Source of the DNA: Candidatus Gottesmanbacteria bacterium RIFOXYB1_FULL_47_11
GTDB lineage: Bacteria > Patescibacteriota > Microgenomatia > UBA10105 > UBA927
DNA length: 33,177 nucleotides
Direction: 5' to 3'
Assembly: GCA_001779455.1 (NCBI GenBank)
Contig: MFKE01000019.1
Span: forward strand, 1-33,177
The position numbers were made by a program, and so were the translations under genes. Under the pieces are notes generated by a model that was given only the letters and a program-made list of their open reading frames with translations, did not search any database and had not been told where the DNA came from. Below, one piece after another: positions 20,825 to 28,775 of the stretch; within the stretch, counting starts at the first letter, position 1; each line of letters begins with the position of its first letter.

Positions 20825-22087
20825 GGTGGAAGGGGGAGACGGGGATATGGCATAGTTTTCCAGGATATAGTTATAGATGCGGCTGTTTGTGTTATCCGGT
20901 TTCTTCATCCAGAACCCGACACAGTCGGCGCTTGTAGCGGGGAATACCCCGCCTGCAACTTGTCGAGTGCAATTGTCATCGTGTAGTGTCCAAAACTGGA
21001 TGAATGGCACACCCCAGTTAAGTGCCTGATTAACCGCATTGGTAAATAAGGAAAACCGATCACTCGGCTCAATATTTTCCCTGATACCGAATTGACTTAA
21101 AAAGACGTTTTTCCCATTTGGGAAATCTGGATGGTTAGGCGCCTTGGAAGCAATGTAATTGAGCGCGTTGGTCATCAGATTTTGTCGCTCTGTTGTTGAT
21201 TTTAGGAATGTTTCAAATGCGGAATATGCAATCAAATCACAGTGGGTATATGGGATTACTTGGTCGATAGCTCCTTGTATTTTTGGATTACTTAATGACT
21301 TTTGAACAACATGATTGATCTCACATGCGTGGTAAACATGTACGCCTTGCACGGGATTTTCAGCAACCGCGGTATGTATTGCTTCAGAAATAGCGTTGAG
21401 ATACGCTATTGCATTGGCAACCGGGACCGGTTTTCCTTCCAGATTGAAACAGCTAAGTTTTGCTCCCTCAACAACTGGTTTACAATTCATATTTTTCATG
21501 AGTCGATAATCCAGTTCACTGGGGGCAATGAGAATGAATGATTTATTAGTGCCCTTGTATTTTCGTAGTAAGTAGGTGGCAAAGGAATGATAATCTTCCT
21601 TTGTAGCGGCGAGTTCATCTTCCGTGAGGGCATCAAAATCTCCAATTTGTGACTGGTTTGCCGACTTCTGTGGATTGAGGGAATCAGTAAATATGAAAAA
21701 ATTTCGAAATGGTTTGGCAAAAAGAGCGATAAATTCGGGTTCTTTGGCCAAATCTGCTAGTGTGGTGGAGCGGGGTCGTTCACGCGTATCTTCACAATAG
21801 TCTGTGGTTTGGTAGAGTCCGAGTGGATGATGCGGTTTTTTTATGCAGAGATTCTGCATCATCATGACTGTTATGTTGCGAAATCCAAGATTATAGGCGC
21901 GGTTGGCGCCCCAGTTTAAAAAATCATTGTTATCCGTCCTATCGGGATACGCGCCTCCCACATGGGCAACTCCGATTCGCGGATCCAGTTCAGGCGCATT
22001 AGCAGCAGAGGTGGAAGAAGGTGTTCCAAAGAGTGATGCAGTCATTATTACCAGCGCAAATAGCACCCGCATAGATTCATGATACAT
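20636..22087 (-). CDS. Secreted glycosidase-like paralogue with a changed active site and a dockerin-like module
   Basis: This 483-residue protein is a paralogue of the one at 19230-20618: it shares the domain start (DPRIGVAHVGGAYPDRTD), the segments HCDLIAYSAFETF and ALNYIASKAPNHPDFPNGKNV, and the same dockerin-like C-terminus (last 62 residues). The acid/base motif is kept as APSELD (E191), but the Asn before it is Ser. The place of the nucleophile reads LSQFGI, with Gln332 where the paralogue has Glu. It may be a binding protein rather than an active hydrolase. The frame is open to 22231, but that would overlap queA. I chose the ATG at 22087; 22072 (MRVLFALVIM) is an alternative and both begin a signal peptide. 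Confidence 0.72.
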   Translation of the reverse strand: MYHESMRVLFALVIMTASLFGTPSSTSAANAPELDPRIGVAHVGGAYPDRTDNNDFLNWGANRAYNLGFRNITVMMMQNLCIKKPHHPLGLYQTTDYCEDTRERPRSTTLADLAKEPEFIALFAKPFRNFFIFTDSLNPQKSANQSQIGDFDALTEDELAATKEDYHSFATYLLRKYKGTNKSFILIAPSELDYRLMKNMNCKPVVEGAKLSCFNLEGKPVPVANAIAYLNAISEAIHTAVAENPVQGVHVYHACEINHVVQKSLSNPKIQGAIDQVIPYTHCDLIAYSAFETFLKSTTERQNLMTNALNYIASKAPNHPDFPNGKNVFLSQFGIRENIEPSDRFSLFTNAVNQALNWGVPFIQFWTLHDDNCTRQVAGGVFPATSADCVGFWMKKPDNTNSRIYNYILENYAISPSPPSTGNIADLTDEGDMPGNQVNEFDYNVLAEHFGKIGAPGWIKADIIKNGKVDEFDYNALVGDFYR

Positions 22088-22118
22088 AAAATGCGTAAAA
22101 ATATCACCCGTTGCGCGT

Positions 22119-23096
22119 CTATGCAAGAAACATCGCGTCGCCGAAAGAGTAGAATCGATACCCATGTTCAATTGCTTCTTTGTATGCGTGCAGAATGAGT
22201 TTGCGATCGGCAAAAGCCGATACCAAGACAATTAATGTTGATTTTGGTAAATGAAAATTGGTGAGCATCCCGTCAACAACGCAAAATTTGTACTCAGGCT
22301 TGATAAATAAATTAATATCTCCCATGTAGGGTTTTCCTCCCGTTCCCTCAAGAGCGCGGACGGTGGTGGTGCCGACGGCAACCACACGTTTTGCACGTTT
22401 AATTGCTTCGGCAGCGTCCGGTTTAATTTCCACCCATTCACTGTGCATCGGGTGAGCTTCAAGTGACGCAGTTTTTATCGGCAGAAATGTACCAAGGCCG
22501 ACATGTAGCGTAATTTCTACAATTTCCACACCCCTGTTTTTTATTGTTTGAAGTAATGCTTTTGTTAAATGAAATCCGGCAGTCGGCGCGGCAACAGACC
22601 CGATTATTTTGGCATAGGCCGTTTGGTAATCGGCGTCTTTCGGGATGGTTTTAATGTATGGGGGAACGGGCACCTCGCCGTATTTGTTTGCAAGAGCAAT
22701 GACATCACCCTGGCCAAACTCAACTACGACCGTGCCGTTATTATGTTTTTCCAAAATTGTAGCGCGAAAATCCTGTGCAAAAACTATTGTTTCGCCCGGG
22801 ATAAGTTTTTTGCCAATGGCTTGCCAGCGGTTGCCGCCGATTGTTCGGACTAAGAATAATTCCTTATTGCCGGATTTTAGCCGTGCATGGAATACTTTTG
22901 TGTTATTGATGACAAGGACATCGCCTTGGTGGAGGTAGTCTGGGAAGTGGGCCACGTATGTATGGGTAATCGTGCCTGTTTTTCGGTCCACAACCATCAG
23001 GCGTGCTGCCTCGCGCGGGACAATCGGCACCTGTGCAATGTGCGAAACAGGGAGATGGTAGTCAAAATCACCGGTGTTGAATGACATAGAATGCAT
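22119..23096 (-). CDS. queA: S-adenosylmethionine:tRNA ribosyltransferase-isomerase (QueA)
   Basis: QueA transfers and isomerises the ribosyl part of SAM onto 7-aminomethyl-7-deazaguanine in tRNA, the step before epoxyqueuosine. The 325-residue protein opens FDYHLPVSHIAQVPIVPREAARLMVVDR, with GDVLVINNTKVFHARL (about 57-72) and the C-terminal block HVGLGTFLPIKT, HSEWVEI, VAVGTTTVRALE and NFHLPKSTLIVLVSAF, all family signatures. The region between the N-terminal motifs is a little shorter than usual (KSGNKELFLV). No other queuosine gene is visible here. TAATTT ends 6 nt before the ATG at 23096, again pointing to a leaderless transcript; M4 (23087) is a possible alternative start. Confidence 0.93.
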   Translation of the reverse strand: MHSMSFNTGDFDYHLPVSHIAQVPIVPREAARLMVVDRKTGTITHTYVAHFPDYLHQGDVLVINNTKVFHARLKSGNKELFLVRTIGGNRWQAIGKKLIPGETIVFAQDFRATILEKHNNGTVVVEFGQGDVIALANKYGEVPVPPYIKTIPKDADYQTAYAKIIGSVAAPTAGFHLTKALLQTIKNRGVEIVEITLHVGLGTFLPIKTASLEAHPMHSEWVEIKPDAAEAIKRAKRVVAVGTTTVRALEGTGGKPYMGDINLFIKPEYKFCVVDGMLTNFHLPKSTLIVLVSAFADRKLILHAYKEAIEHGYRFYSFGDAMFLA

Positions 23097-23146
23097 TGTA
23101 ACAAATTATGTTAGACGTAGGCTTACGTCGTATAATGAGCCTATAT

Positions 23147-23551
23147 ATGAGTTTTCCGGAAAAAAGTATTTCTCAAATAGACGAGGATACACTGAATAAA
23201 TATCGCGAAGTAGCAGGGATAATTGTACTTGCGCTGCCGCATGAAGTTCAGTGCAATCAAGTAGTATTATACGGCTCTCGAGCATCGGGTTTTGCCGACG
23301 CAAACTCAGATGTAGATATATTGGTTTTATTAGATGGCGTTCCTGATTCCCACGCAAACATACCTTTTGATCAGGATGAATTTAGGGCAATAACGGATAA
23401 ATTGGAGCAAGCTGGAGTTCCTTTAGGTAAGAGGAGAGGTAAATATGACGTTATTTTCAAAGGGCTTCAATATTTAGATAGTCTCGATTCCGTTTATCTG
23501 GAACATCTCAAAACATGTGGAGTTAGACTTTGGCCCCTGAAGATTCATTGA
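23147..23551 (+). CDS. Nucleotidyltransferase domain protein (MNT-like)
   Basis: The protein has 134 residues. The polymerase-beta nucleotidyltransferase motif is complete: GSRASG (43-48), D55 and D57 in NSDVDI, and the third acidic residue D101 in KYDVIF. Minimal nucleotidyltransferases of this kind often modify a partner, for example as an antitoxin paired with a HEPN toxin. No HEPN gene is visible next to it, so the role is open. I chose the ATG at 23147: TATAAT (23131-23136) lies 10 nt upstream, so the in-frame ATGs at 23108 and 23135 would start before or inside the promoter. There is no Shine-Dalgarno sequence. Confidence 0.8.
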   Translation: MSFPEKSISQIDEDTLNKYREVAGIIVLALPHEVQCNQVVLYGSRASGFADANSDVDILVLLDGVPDSHANIPFDQDEFRAITDKLEQAGVPLGKRRGKYDVIFKGLQYLDSLDSVYLEHLKTCGVRLWPLKIH

Positions 23552-23598
23552 TCATCTCATTGGATTTAATGTAGATCGCAGATACAGCCTATATAGTG

Positions 23599-23658
23599 TA
23601 TAATACGAGAGTAGCTGCCCGAGTATTGAAGCATCCCGACGGAAGCGTCGGGATTTTT
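23599..23658 (+). promoter_or_regulatory. typA leader: promoter, attenuator-like hairpin and alternative pairing
   Basis: TATAAT (23599-23604) predicts a start near 23611. The leader then holds an intrinsic-terminator-like hairpin: ATCCCGACG (23633-23641), loop GAAG, CGTCGGGAT (23646-23654), and a U-run to 23658, all before the typA ATG at 23672. An earlier CCCGA (23618-23622) can pair with the same TCGGG (23648-23652), which would prevent the terminator from forming. Confidence 0.6.
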
Positions 23659-23671
23659 ACTTTTTATTTGT

Positions 23672-25495
23672 ATGGACATACGAAATGTCGCTATTGTTGC
23701 TCATGTTGACCACGGAAAAACAACCCTTGTAGACGGGATGCTCAAGCAGACCCATACGTTCCGCGACAACCAGGCAGAGATGACCCAGACAACAATTCTG
23801 GACAGCAATGCACTCGAGCGCGAGAAAGGGATTACGATTTTGGCCAAAAATACGGCGGTTATGTACCACCAAACCAAAATAAACATCATTGATACTCCGG
23901 GACATGCTGATTTTTCCGGCGAAGTAGAGCGCGTCATCAACATGGCAGACGGAGCACTCCTGGTTATCGATGCGGCAGAGGGGCCGCTCCCTCAGACGCA
24001 GTTTGTCCTGCAAAAAGCGCTTGAGCATAATTTGAAAATTATCGTGGTTATAAATAAGATTGACCGTAAGGATGCCCGGCCGGCAGAAGTCCTTCATGAA
24101 ACCGAAGAACTATTTCTCCATATGGCTCATCATGCGGGACATCTGGATTTTCCGGTTCTCTATGCCATCGGACGCGAAGAGAAAGCATGGGACGAGTACC
24201 CCGCGGATATGACCCAGAAGACAGACCTCAAAGCGCTTTTTGAAGCAATCTTGACGTATATCCCGGCGCCTGAAGTGGTTGCGGATAAACCATTTAAAAT
24301 GCTTGTGTCCACACTTGATTTTGATTCTCACAAGGGGTCATTCGCCATAGGCAAAATTGCCCAAGGGACGGTCCGCCCCGGACAAAAAGTAGTACAGATG
24401 CGGGAAGATAAAAAGCTCGGAGCGTTTACGGTCGCAGAGGTATTTACATCAGTGGGTCTTAAGCGTGTGCCGACGGAGTTAGGGGAGACCGGAGATATCG
24501 TTGCTATAACCGGAATTTCCGATGTAGGGATCGGACAAACCCTGACAGACCCCTCCGATCCCACGGGGTTTCCCGATATAGTTCTTGAAGAGCCGACGCT
24601 TAAAATTCTTGTTGCTCCCAACACGTCACCCATGGCCGGGCGCGAAGGGAAGTTCTCAACAGCCAGACAACTACAGGAGCGTCTTATTAAGGAGAAAAAA
24701 ACAAATATCGGCATCCGTATCACCGAAAATCCCGAAGGGACGGGATTTATCGTTGCAGGCCGCGGAGAACTGCATCTGGCTATTCTTTTTGAAAACCTCC
24801 GGCGCGAAGGGTATGAGTTTCAGGTCGGCAAACCGGAAGTAATTCTCAAAGAAGTGAATGGTGTTTCCGCCGAACCATTTGAAGAAATTACGATAGAGAT
24901 AGGGAGCGAATATGTCGGCGTGATTTCCGAAGAGCTCGGGCGCCGCCGCGCAATCATGCTTGATACACACACCAACCAGCGCGGGATTACCAAAATGGTA
25001 TACAAAGTCTCAAGTAGAAATCTTTTGGGTTTTCGCGGCGACATACTTACCAAAACCCGCGGAAACGGCATATTTGCTACACAAATTATCGGGTATTTTC
25101 CTCTCACTCCGCACATCTCCAAGCTCCGCAACGGTGTCCTGGTTGCCATAGAAAGTGGCAAATCGTCGGGGTATGCCCTGACGACGGTACAGGAGAGGGG
25201 ACGCGCATTCGTCGGACCGGGAGTTCCGGTGTATGAAGGAATGATTATCGGAATCAATAACCGCCAGGATGATATCGACATAAACGTCTGTAAAACAAAG
25301 AAGCTGACGAATATCCATAGTGCAAATGCGGATATCGCCATTCAGCTTGACCCGCCGGTTGTGTTTAGTCTGGAGCAGTGTCTCGATTTCATTGAGGAAG
25401 ATGAACTATTAGAAGTGACACCAAAAAGTTTGCGGCTGCGCAAAAAATATCTCTCCAAAATCGATCGCGTCCGCCACGGGCGAACGTCGAAATAA
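23672..25495 (+). CDS. typA: Ribosome-binding GTPase TypA/BipA
   Basis: TypA is a translational GTPase related to EF-G that binds the ribosome and helps 50S assembly and stress or cold adaptation. The 607-residue protein has the usual length. GTPase motifs are AHVDHGKTT (10-18), the switch with ITILAKNTAV, DTPGHADF, and NKIDRKDARP. The domain order (G, II, III, V and the TypA-specific C-terminus) is intact, as shown by GTGFIVAGRGELHLAIL, EELGRRRAIM and the late LRKKYLSKIDRVR. No Shine-Dalgarno sequence precedes the ATG. Just upstream lies an attenuator-like hairpin with a U-run, so expression may be controlled by termination in the leader. Confidence 0.96.
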   Translation: MDIRNVAIVAHVDHGKTTLVDGMLKQTHTFRDNQAEMTQTTILDSNALEREKGITILAKNTAVMYHQTKINIIDTPGHADFSGEVERVINMADGALLVIDAAEGPLPQTQFVLQKALEHNLKIIVVINKIDRKDARPAEVLHETEELFLHMAHHAGHLDFPVLYAIGREEKAWDEYPADMTQKTDLKALFEAILTYIPAPEVVADKPFKMLVSTLDFDSHKGSFAIGKIAQGTVRPGQKVVQMREDKKLGAFTVAEVFTSVGLKRVPTELGETGDIVAITGISDVGIGQTLTDPSDPTGFPDIVLEEPTLKILVAPNTSPMAGREGKFSTARQLQERLIKEKKTNIGIRITENPEGTGFIVAGRGELHLAILFENLRREGYEFQVGKPEVILKEVNGVSAEPFEEITIEIGSEYVGVISEELGRRRAIMLDTHTNQRGITKMVYKVSSRNLLGFRGDILTKTRGNGIFATQIIGYFPLTPHISKLRNGVLVAIESGKSSGYALTTVQERGRAFVGPGVPVYEGMIIGINNRQDDIDINVCKTKKLTNIHSANADIAIQLDPPVVFSLEQCLDFIEEDELLEVTPKSLRLRKKYLSKIDRVRHGRTSK

Positions 25496-25524
25496 ACGCT
25501 CGTAGTGTTGTATGATAGTGGTAT

Positions 25525-27210
25525 ATGGTCCTGTCCGACAAAGAGCTGCAAGCGCTTGTCACCAATAGCGGAATTGCTGATCCGCTTCGGTTATCTACCG
25601 CAATTAACTTCGCTCAGACGGCAAATGTGCCTCTGGATGCCGCACTTGTGGAGAAGGGCGTCCTCACCGATGAGCAGCTCGGAGCGCTCGTATCCTCGTA
25701 TTATCACGTACCGTTTATTGTGTTGTCAAAAATTTCCATCCCCGAAGACGTTTTCCATATTATTCCGGAAAAAATTGCCAAAAAGCAGAAAGCCATCGCA
25801 TTCGCCCGTACCGGTGCCGGTATCAACGTCGCAATTTTGGACCCCACCAATTCCCAGATTATTGAATTGGTTGCCAAAAAAACAGGGCAGCGGGTGAACA
25901 TGTACTATGCAACGGGGCGCGATATCGAAAACACCCTGCAGGTATACAAAAAAGTGTTGCAGAAGACTATCGACATTCTCCTGAAAGAAGACATCAAGAA
26001 AGCAACCACCGCAGTATATGATGATCTGCCGATTGCCAAAATTGTCGATGTCCTTATAGACGCCGCATATCAGGATAAAGCATCCGATATCCACATAGAA
26101 CCCGAGGAACACAACTCTCTTATCCGTTTCCGCATAGACGGCGTCCTCCACGAAGTATTACGGGTACCCAAAGTGCTTCATGACCGTATTATCACCCGTA
26201 TCAAAGTATTATCGGGCCTGCGGACCGATGAGCATATGAGCGCGCAGGATGGGAAAATGCGTATGGCGCTTGAGGAGGAAAATCTGGATATCCGTGTTTC
26301 CATCATCCCGATTGCGGAGGGAGAAAAAGCAGTACTCAGACTTCTGTCCTCAAGAAGCCGCGAGTATACCCTTGCTGATTTGGGTATGGCAGAGAAAGAC
26401 CTTGCGAGAGTAGAGGCAGCATATAACAAATCGTACGGTATGATTCTGTCCACAGGTCCGACCGGGTCAGGTAAAACAACGACGATTTATGCAATACTCA
26501 AGATTCTCAATACGCGGGAAAAAAATATAACGACCATTGAGGACCCGGTTGAATACCGGATCCGCGGCGCCAATCAGGTGCAGGTGAATGCCAAAACAAA
26601 TCTGACATTTGCCAACGGACTCCGTAGCATTCTCCGGCAGGACCCCAATATTATTTTTGTCGGAGAAATCCGCGATTCGGAAACTGCCGGTATTGCCGTG
26701 AACGCTGCTCTTACCGGCCATTTAGTGTTATCGACGCTTCACACCAATGATGCGGCAACAGCAATCCCGCGGCTTACTGATATGAAAGTGGAACCGTTTC
26801 TTGTCGCATCAACAGTCAACATCATAATTGCCCAGCGCCTGGTGCGTAAAATCTGTGACATGTGTAAAACGTCGATGACGGCAACAACGGATGAACTTAA
26901 GAAACATCTGCCGGAGGATGCAATCCGGAAGCATTTTGGAGACAAAGCAGAAATTACCCTTTATAAGGGAAAGGGTTGTAAAATCTGTCATAACACCGGC
27001 TACAGCGGGCGGCTCGGCGTATTTGAGGTGCTGGAAATTACCAAGGATATCCGTAAACTCATTTCCGAGCGGGGGGATTCGGACGTGATTAATCAAAAAG
27101 CAAGGGAAGAGGGAATGACCACCATGCTTGATGACGGGCTGGATAAGGTTCAGCGTGGTATGACGACCATAGACGAAGTCGTACGTGTGACGAAGGTGGA
27201 ATCATTATAG
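25525..27210 (+). CDS. pilB: Type IV pilus extension ATPase PilB (GspE family)
   Basis: PilB is the cytoplasmic hexameric ATPase that drives pilus assembly. The 561-residue protein has the N-terminal GspE/MshEN-type domain (1-150), then the ATPase: ASDIHIEPEE, Walker A GPTGSGKT (311-318), the Asp box and Walker B in IIFVGEIRDSETA, the His box LSTLHTNDA, and a tetracysteine zinc site (C444, C447, C485, C488). All parts are intact. It begins an operon with pilC and the pilin genes. TATGAT (25511-25516) ends 8 nt before the ATG and there is no Shine-Dalgarno sequence, so the operon transcript is predicted to start at or near the start codon. Confidence 0.95.
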   Translation: MVLSDKELQALVTNSGIADPLRLSTAINFAQTANVPLDAALVEKGVLTDEQLGALVSSYYHVPFIVLSKISIPEDVFHIIPEKIAKKQKAIAFARTGAGINVAILDPTNSQIIELVAKKTGQRVNMYYATGRDIENTLQVYKKVLQKTIDILLKEDIKKATTAVYDDLPIAKIVDVLIDAAYQDKASDIHIEPEEHNSLIRFRIDGVLHEVLRVPKVLHDRIITRIKVLSGLRTDEHMSAQDGKMRMALEEENLDIRVSIIPIAEGEKAVLRLLSSRSREYTLADLGMAEKDLARVEAAYNKSYGMILSTGPTGSGKTTTIYAILKILNTREKNITTIEDPVEYRIRGANQVQVNAKTNLTFANGLRSILRQDPNIIFVGEIRDSETAGIAVNAALTGHLVLSTLHTNDAATAIPRLTDMKVEPFLVASTVNIIIAQRLVRKICDMCKTSMTATTDELKKHLPEDAIRKHFGDKAEITLYKGKGCKICHNTGYSGRLGVFEVLEITKDIRKLISERGDSDVINQKAREEGMTTMLDDGLDKVQRGMTTIDEVVRVTKVESL

Positions 27211-27222
27211 TCAACAACAGGT

Positions 27223-28275
27223 ATGTCTCAGCAACAGATTGCACTCAGTAATAGCGAAAAAATTGCCCTTATAGGGAGTCTGGCAACCATGCTTTCGGCG
27301 GGGATACCGATTCTTGAAGTGGTTAACTCACTTCTGGAAGATGCCAAAGGAGCACAACTAAAAATATTAGAATCACTGCGGGAGGATTTGATGCAGGGAA
27401 AACACATATATGTGACGCTTTCCAAATTCCCGCGTGTGTTTGATAAGGTTACCGTAAGCGTCGTCAAGGCATCGGAAGAAGCCGGGACACTGGATGTAAC
27501 CCTCAAAGATCTCAAACGCACTATTCAAAAAGATATTGAATTCTCCGACCGGGTCCGGTCTGCCATGATATACCCGCTTTTTATCATGGTGGTATTTGTC
27601 GGGGTGCTCTTAATGATTCTCGTTGTTGTTGTCCCCAAAATATCCCAGGTTTTCTCGCGGCTGACGGTCGAATTACCTCTCCCGACGCGTATCCTCATCT
27701 TCCTTTCCGATCTATTGGTAAAAAATACCGTTGTATTTCTCATCGGTTTGGGCCTTGTTGTGTTAGGATTCATCACATTGTATCGAAGGAAAAAAGGCGC
27801 GTTGATGGATATTGTCTATTCACTGCCGATTATTTCCAAGCTTATTCAGGAAATAGATATCACCCGTTTTTCCCGAAGCTTACACCTTTTGCTTTCGTCA
27901 GGACTTTCAATAACTGCCGCGCTTGAACTGACGAGTGACATGGTTATAAAACGCAAAACGGCAGATATTATCCGCAGATCGCGGGAAATGGTATTTGCCG
28001 GTAAAAAATTATCGGAAGGGTTCCGCGCTTCCAAGGGGTATATACCGTCACTGATGATTAAACTCATGGAGGCGGGGGAAAAAACGGGTACACTTGATAA
28101 ATCCATGCAGGATATTTCCGAATATTATGATTATGAAGTGACCAATACGTTAAAAACCATCACCGCGCTTTTGGAGCCCATCCTTTTGGTTGTTGTAGGA
28201 ATTGCTGTCGGCGGTATGATGCTCGCTATTATCGCGCCGGTCTATGGACTCATCAGTCAGGTCGGGCGGCATTAA
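27223..28275 (+). CDS. pilC: Type IV pilus inner-membrane platform protein PilC (GspF family)
   Basis: PilC is the membrane platform that couples the PilB ATPase to pilin addition. The 350-residue protein is shorter than most relatives (about 400) because the N-terminal extension is reduced. It contains the two repeated F domains: LGSLATMLSAGIPI-like (LIGSLATMLSAGIPILEV, 16-33) and RFSRSLHLLLSSGLSI in the second half. Three membrane segments follow the usual pattern, with VVVPKISQVF after the first and VGIAVGGMMLAIIAPVYGL at the end. It lies 12 nt after pilB and 1 nt before the first pilin gene, so the genes form one transcript. Confidence 0.93.
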   Translation: MSQQQIALSNSEKIALIGSLATMLSAGIPILEVVNSLLEDAKGAQLKILESLREDLMQGKHIYVTLSKFPRVFDKVTVSVVKASEEAGTLDVTLKDLKRTIQKDIEFSDRVRSAMIYPLFIMVVFVGVLLMILVVVVPKISQVFSRLTVELPLPTRILIFLSDLLVKNTVVFLIGLGLVVLGFITLYRRKKGALMDIVYSLPIISKLIQEIDITRFSRSLHLLLSSGLSITAALELTSDMVIKRKTADIIRRSREMVFAGKKLSEGFRASKGYIPSLMIKLMEAGEKTGTLDKSMQDISEYYDYEVTNTLKTITALLEPILLVVVGIAVGGMMLAIIAPVYGLISQVGRH

Positions 28276-28276
28276 C

Positions 28277-28771
28277 ATGAACAAAAGCCAGCTTGCCGAC
28301 AGGCAGGGATTTACCATTATTGAAATAATCGTCGTACTTGGCATCCTGGCTACGTTATTGAGTATCGGCTATGTACGGTTTACCGATATTGCACGCCGGG
28401 CACCGCTTTCGGCGACCGTCGAGACGGTGATTGCGGATCTGCGGGGTCAACAAACGAAGGCCATGAGCGGGTATGCCGGTGGCGGGTCTGCAGCCGATGA
28501 CTACGGCGTTTATTTTGATACAAACAGTTACACGCTTTTTAAAGGACCGGTATATTCGGCGCTGGACAGCACAAATGCAAAAACCCTGCTTCCTGACTAT
28601 ATTACATGTAGTTCGGTTCTACCTGATTCCTCAGTAGTGTTTACGAAAGGGGACGGTGAGGTATTAAACTATTCTACAAGCGGGAACACAATCACGCTTA
28701 CCCAGACTCTTTCCGGCGAACAAAAAACGATTACTATCAACCGTTATGGTGCGGTTTTGTCAGTAGAGTGA
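28277..28771 (+). CDS. GspH-like minor pilin
   Basis: The 164-residue protein has a class III (prepilin) leader: RQG then FTIIEIIVVLGILATL, with cleavage after G11 and the conserved Glu at +5. Further on it resembles the GspH/FimT type (RRAPLSATVETVIADLRGQQTKAMSG). A long frame exists from 28244, but it re-reads the pilC end, so the ATG at 28277, one base after the pilC stop, is the start. By position it is the first of four pilin-like genes in the order known from the GspH-I-J-K minor pseudopilins. A prepilin peptidase gene is not in the window. Confidence 0.85.
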   Translation: MNKSQLADRQGFTIIEIIVVLGILATLLSIGYVRFTDIARRAPLSATVETVIADLRGQQTKAMSGYAGGGSAADDYGVYFDTNSYTLFKGPVYSALDSTNAKTLLPDYITCSSVLPDSSVVFTKGDGEVLNYSTSGNTITLTQTLSGEQKTITINRYGAVLSVE

Positions 28772-28775
28772 ATGT

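Noticed and set aside
20636..22231. Longer form of the third dockerin-tailed protein starting at 22231
   Set aside because: It would overlap the end of queA by 113 nt and place the signal peptide far inside the protein; the start at 22087 or 22072 removes both problems.
23147..23551. HEPN-MNT toxin-antitoxin pair
   Set aside because: The nucleotidyltransferase motif is present, but no HEPN-type gene lies on either side; the neighbours are queA and typA.
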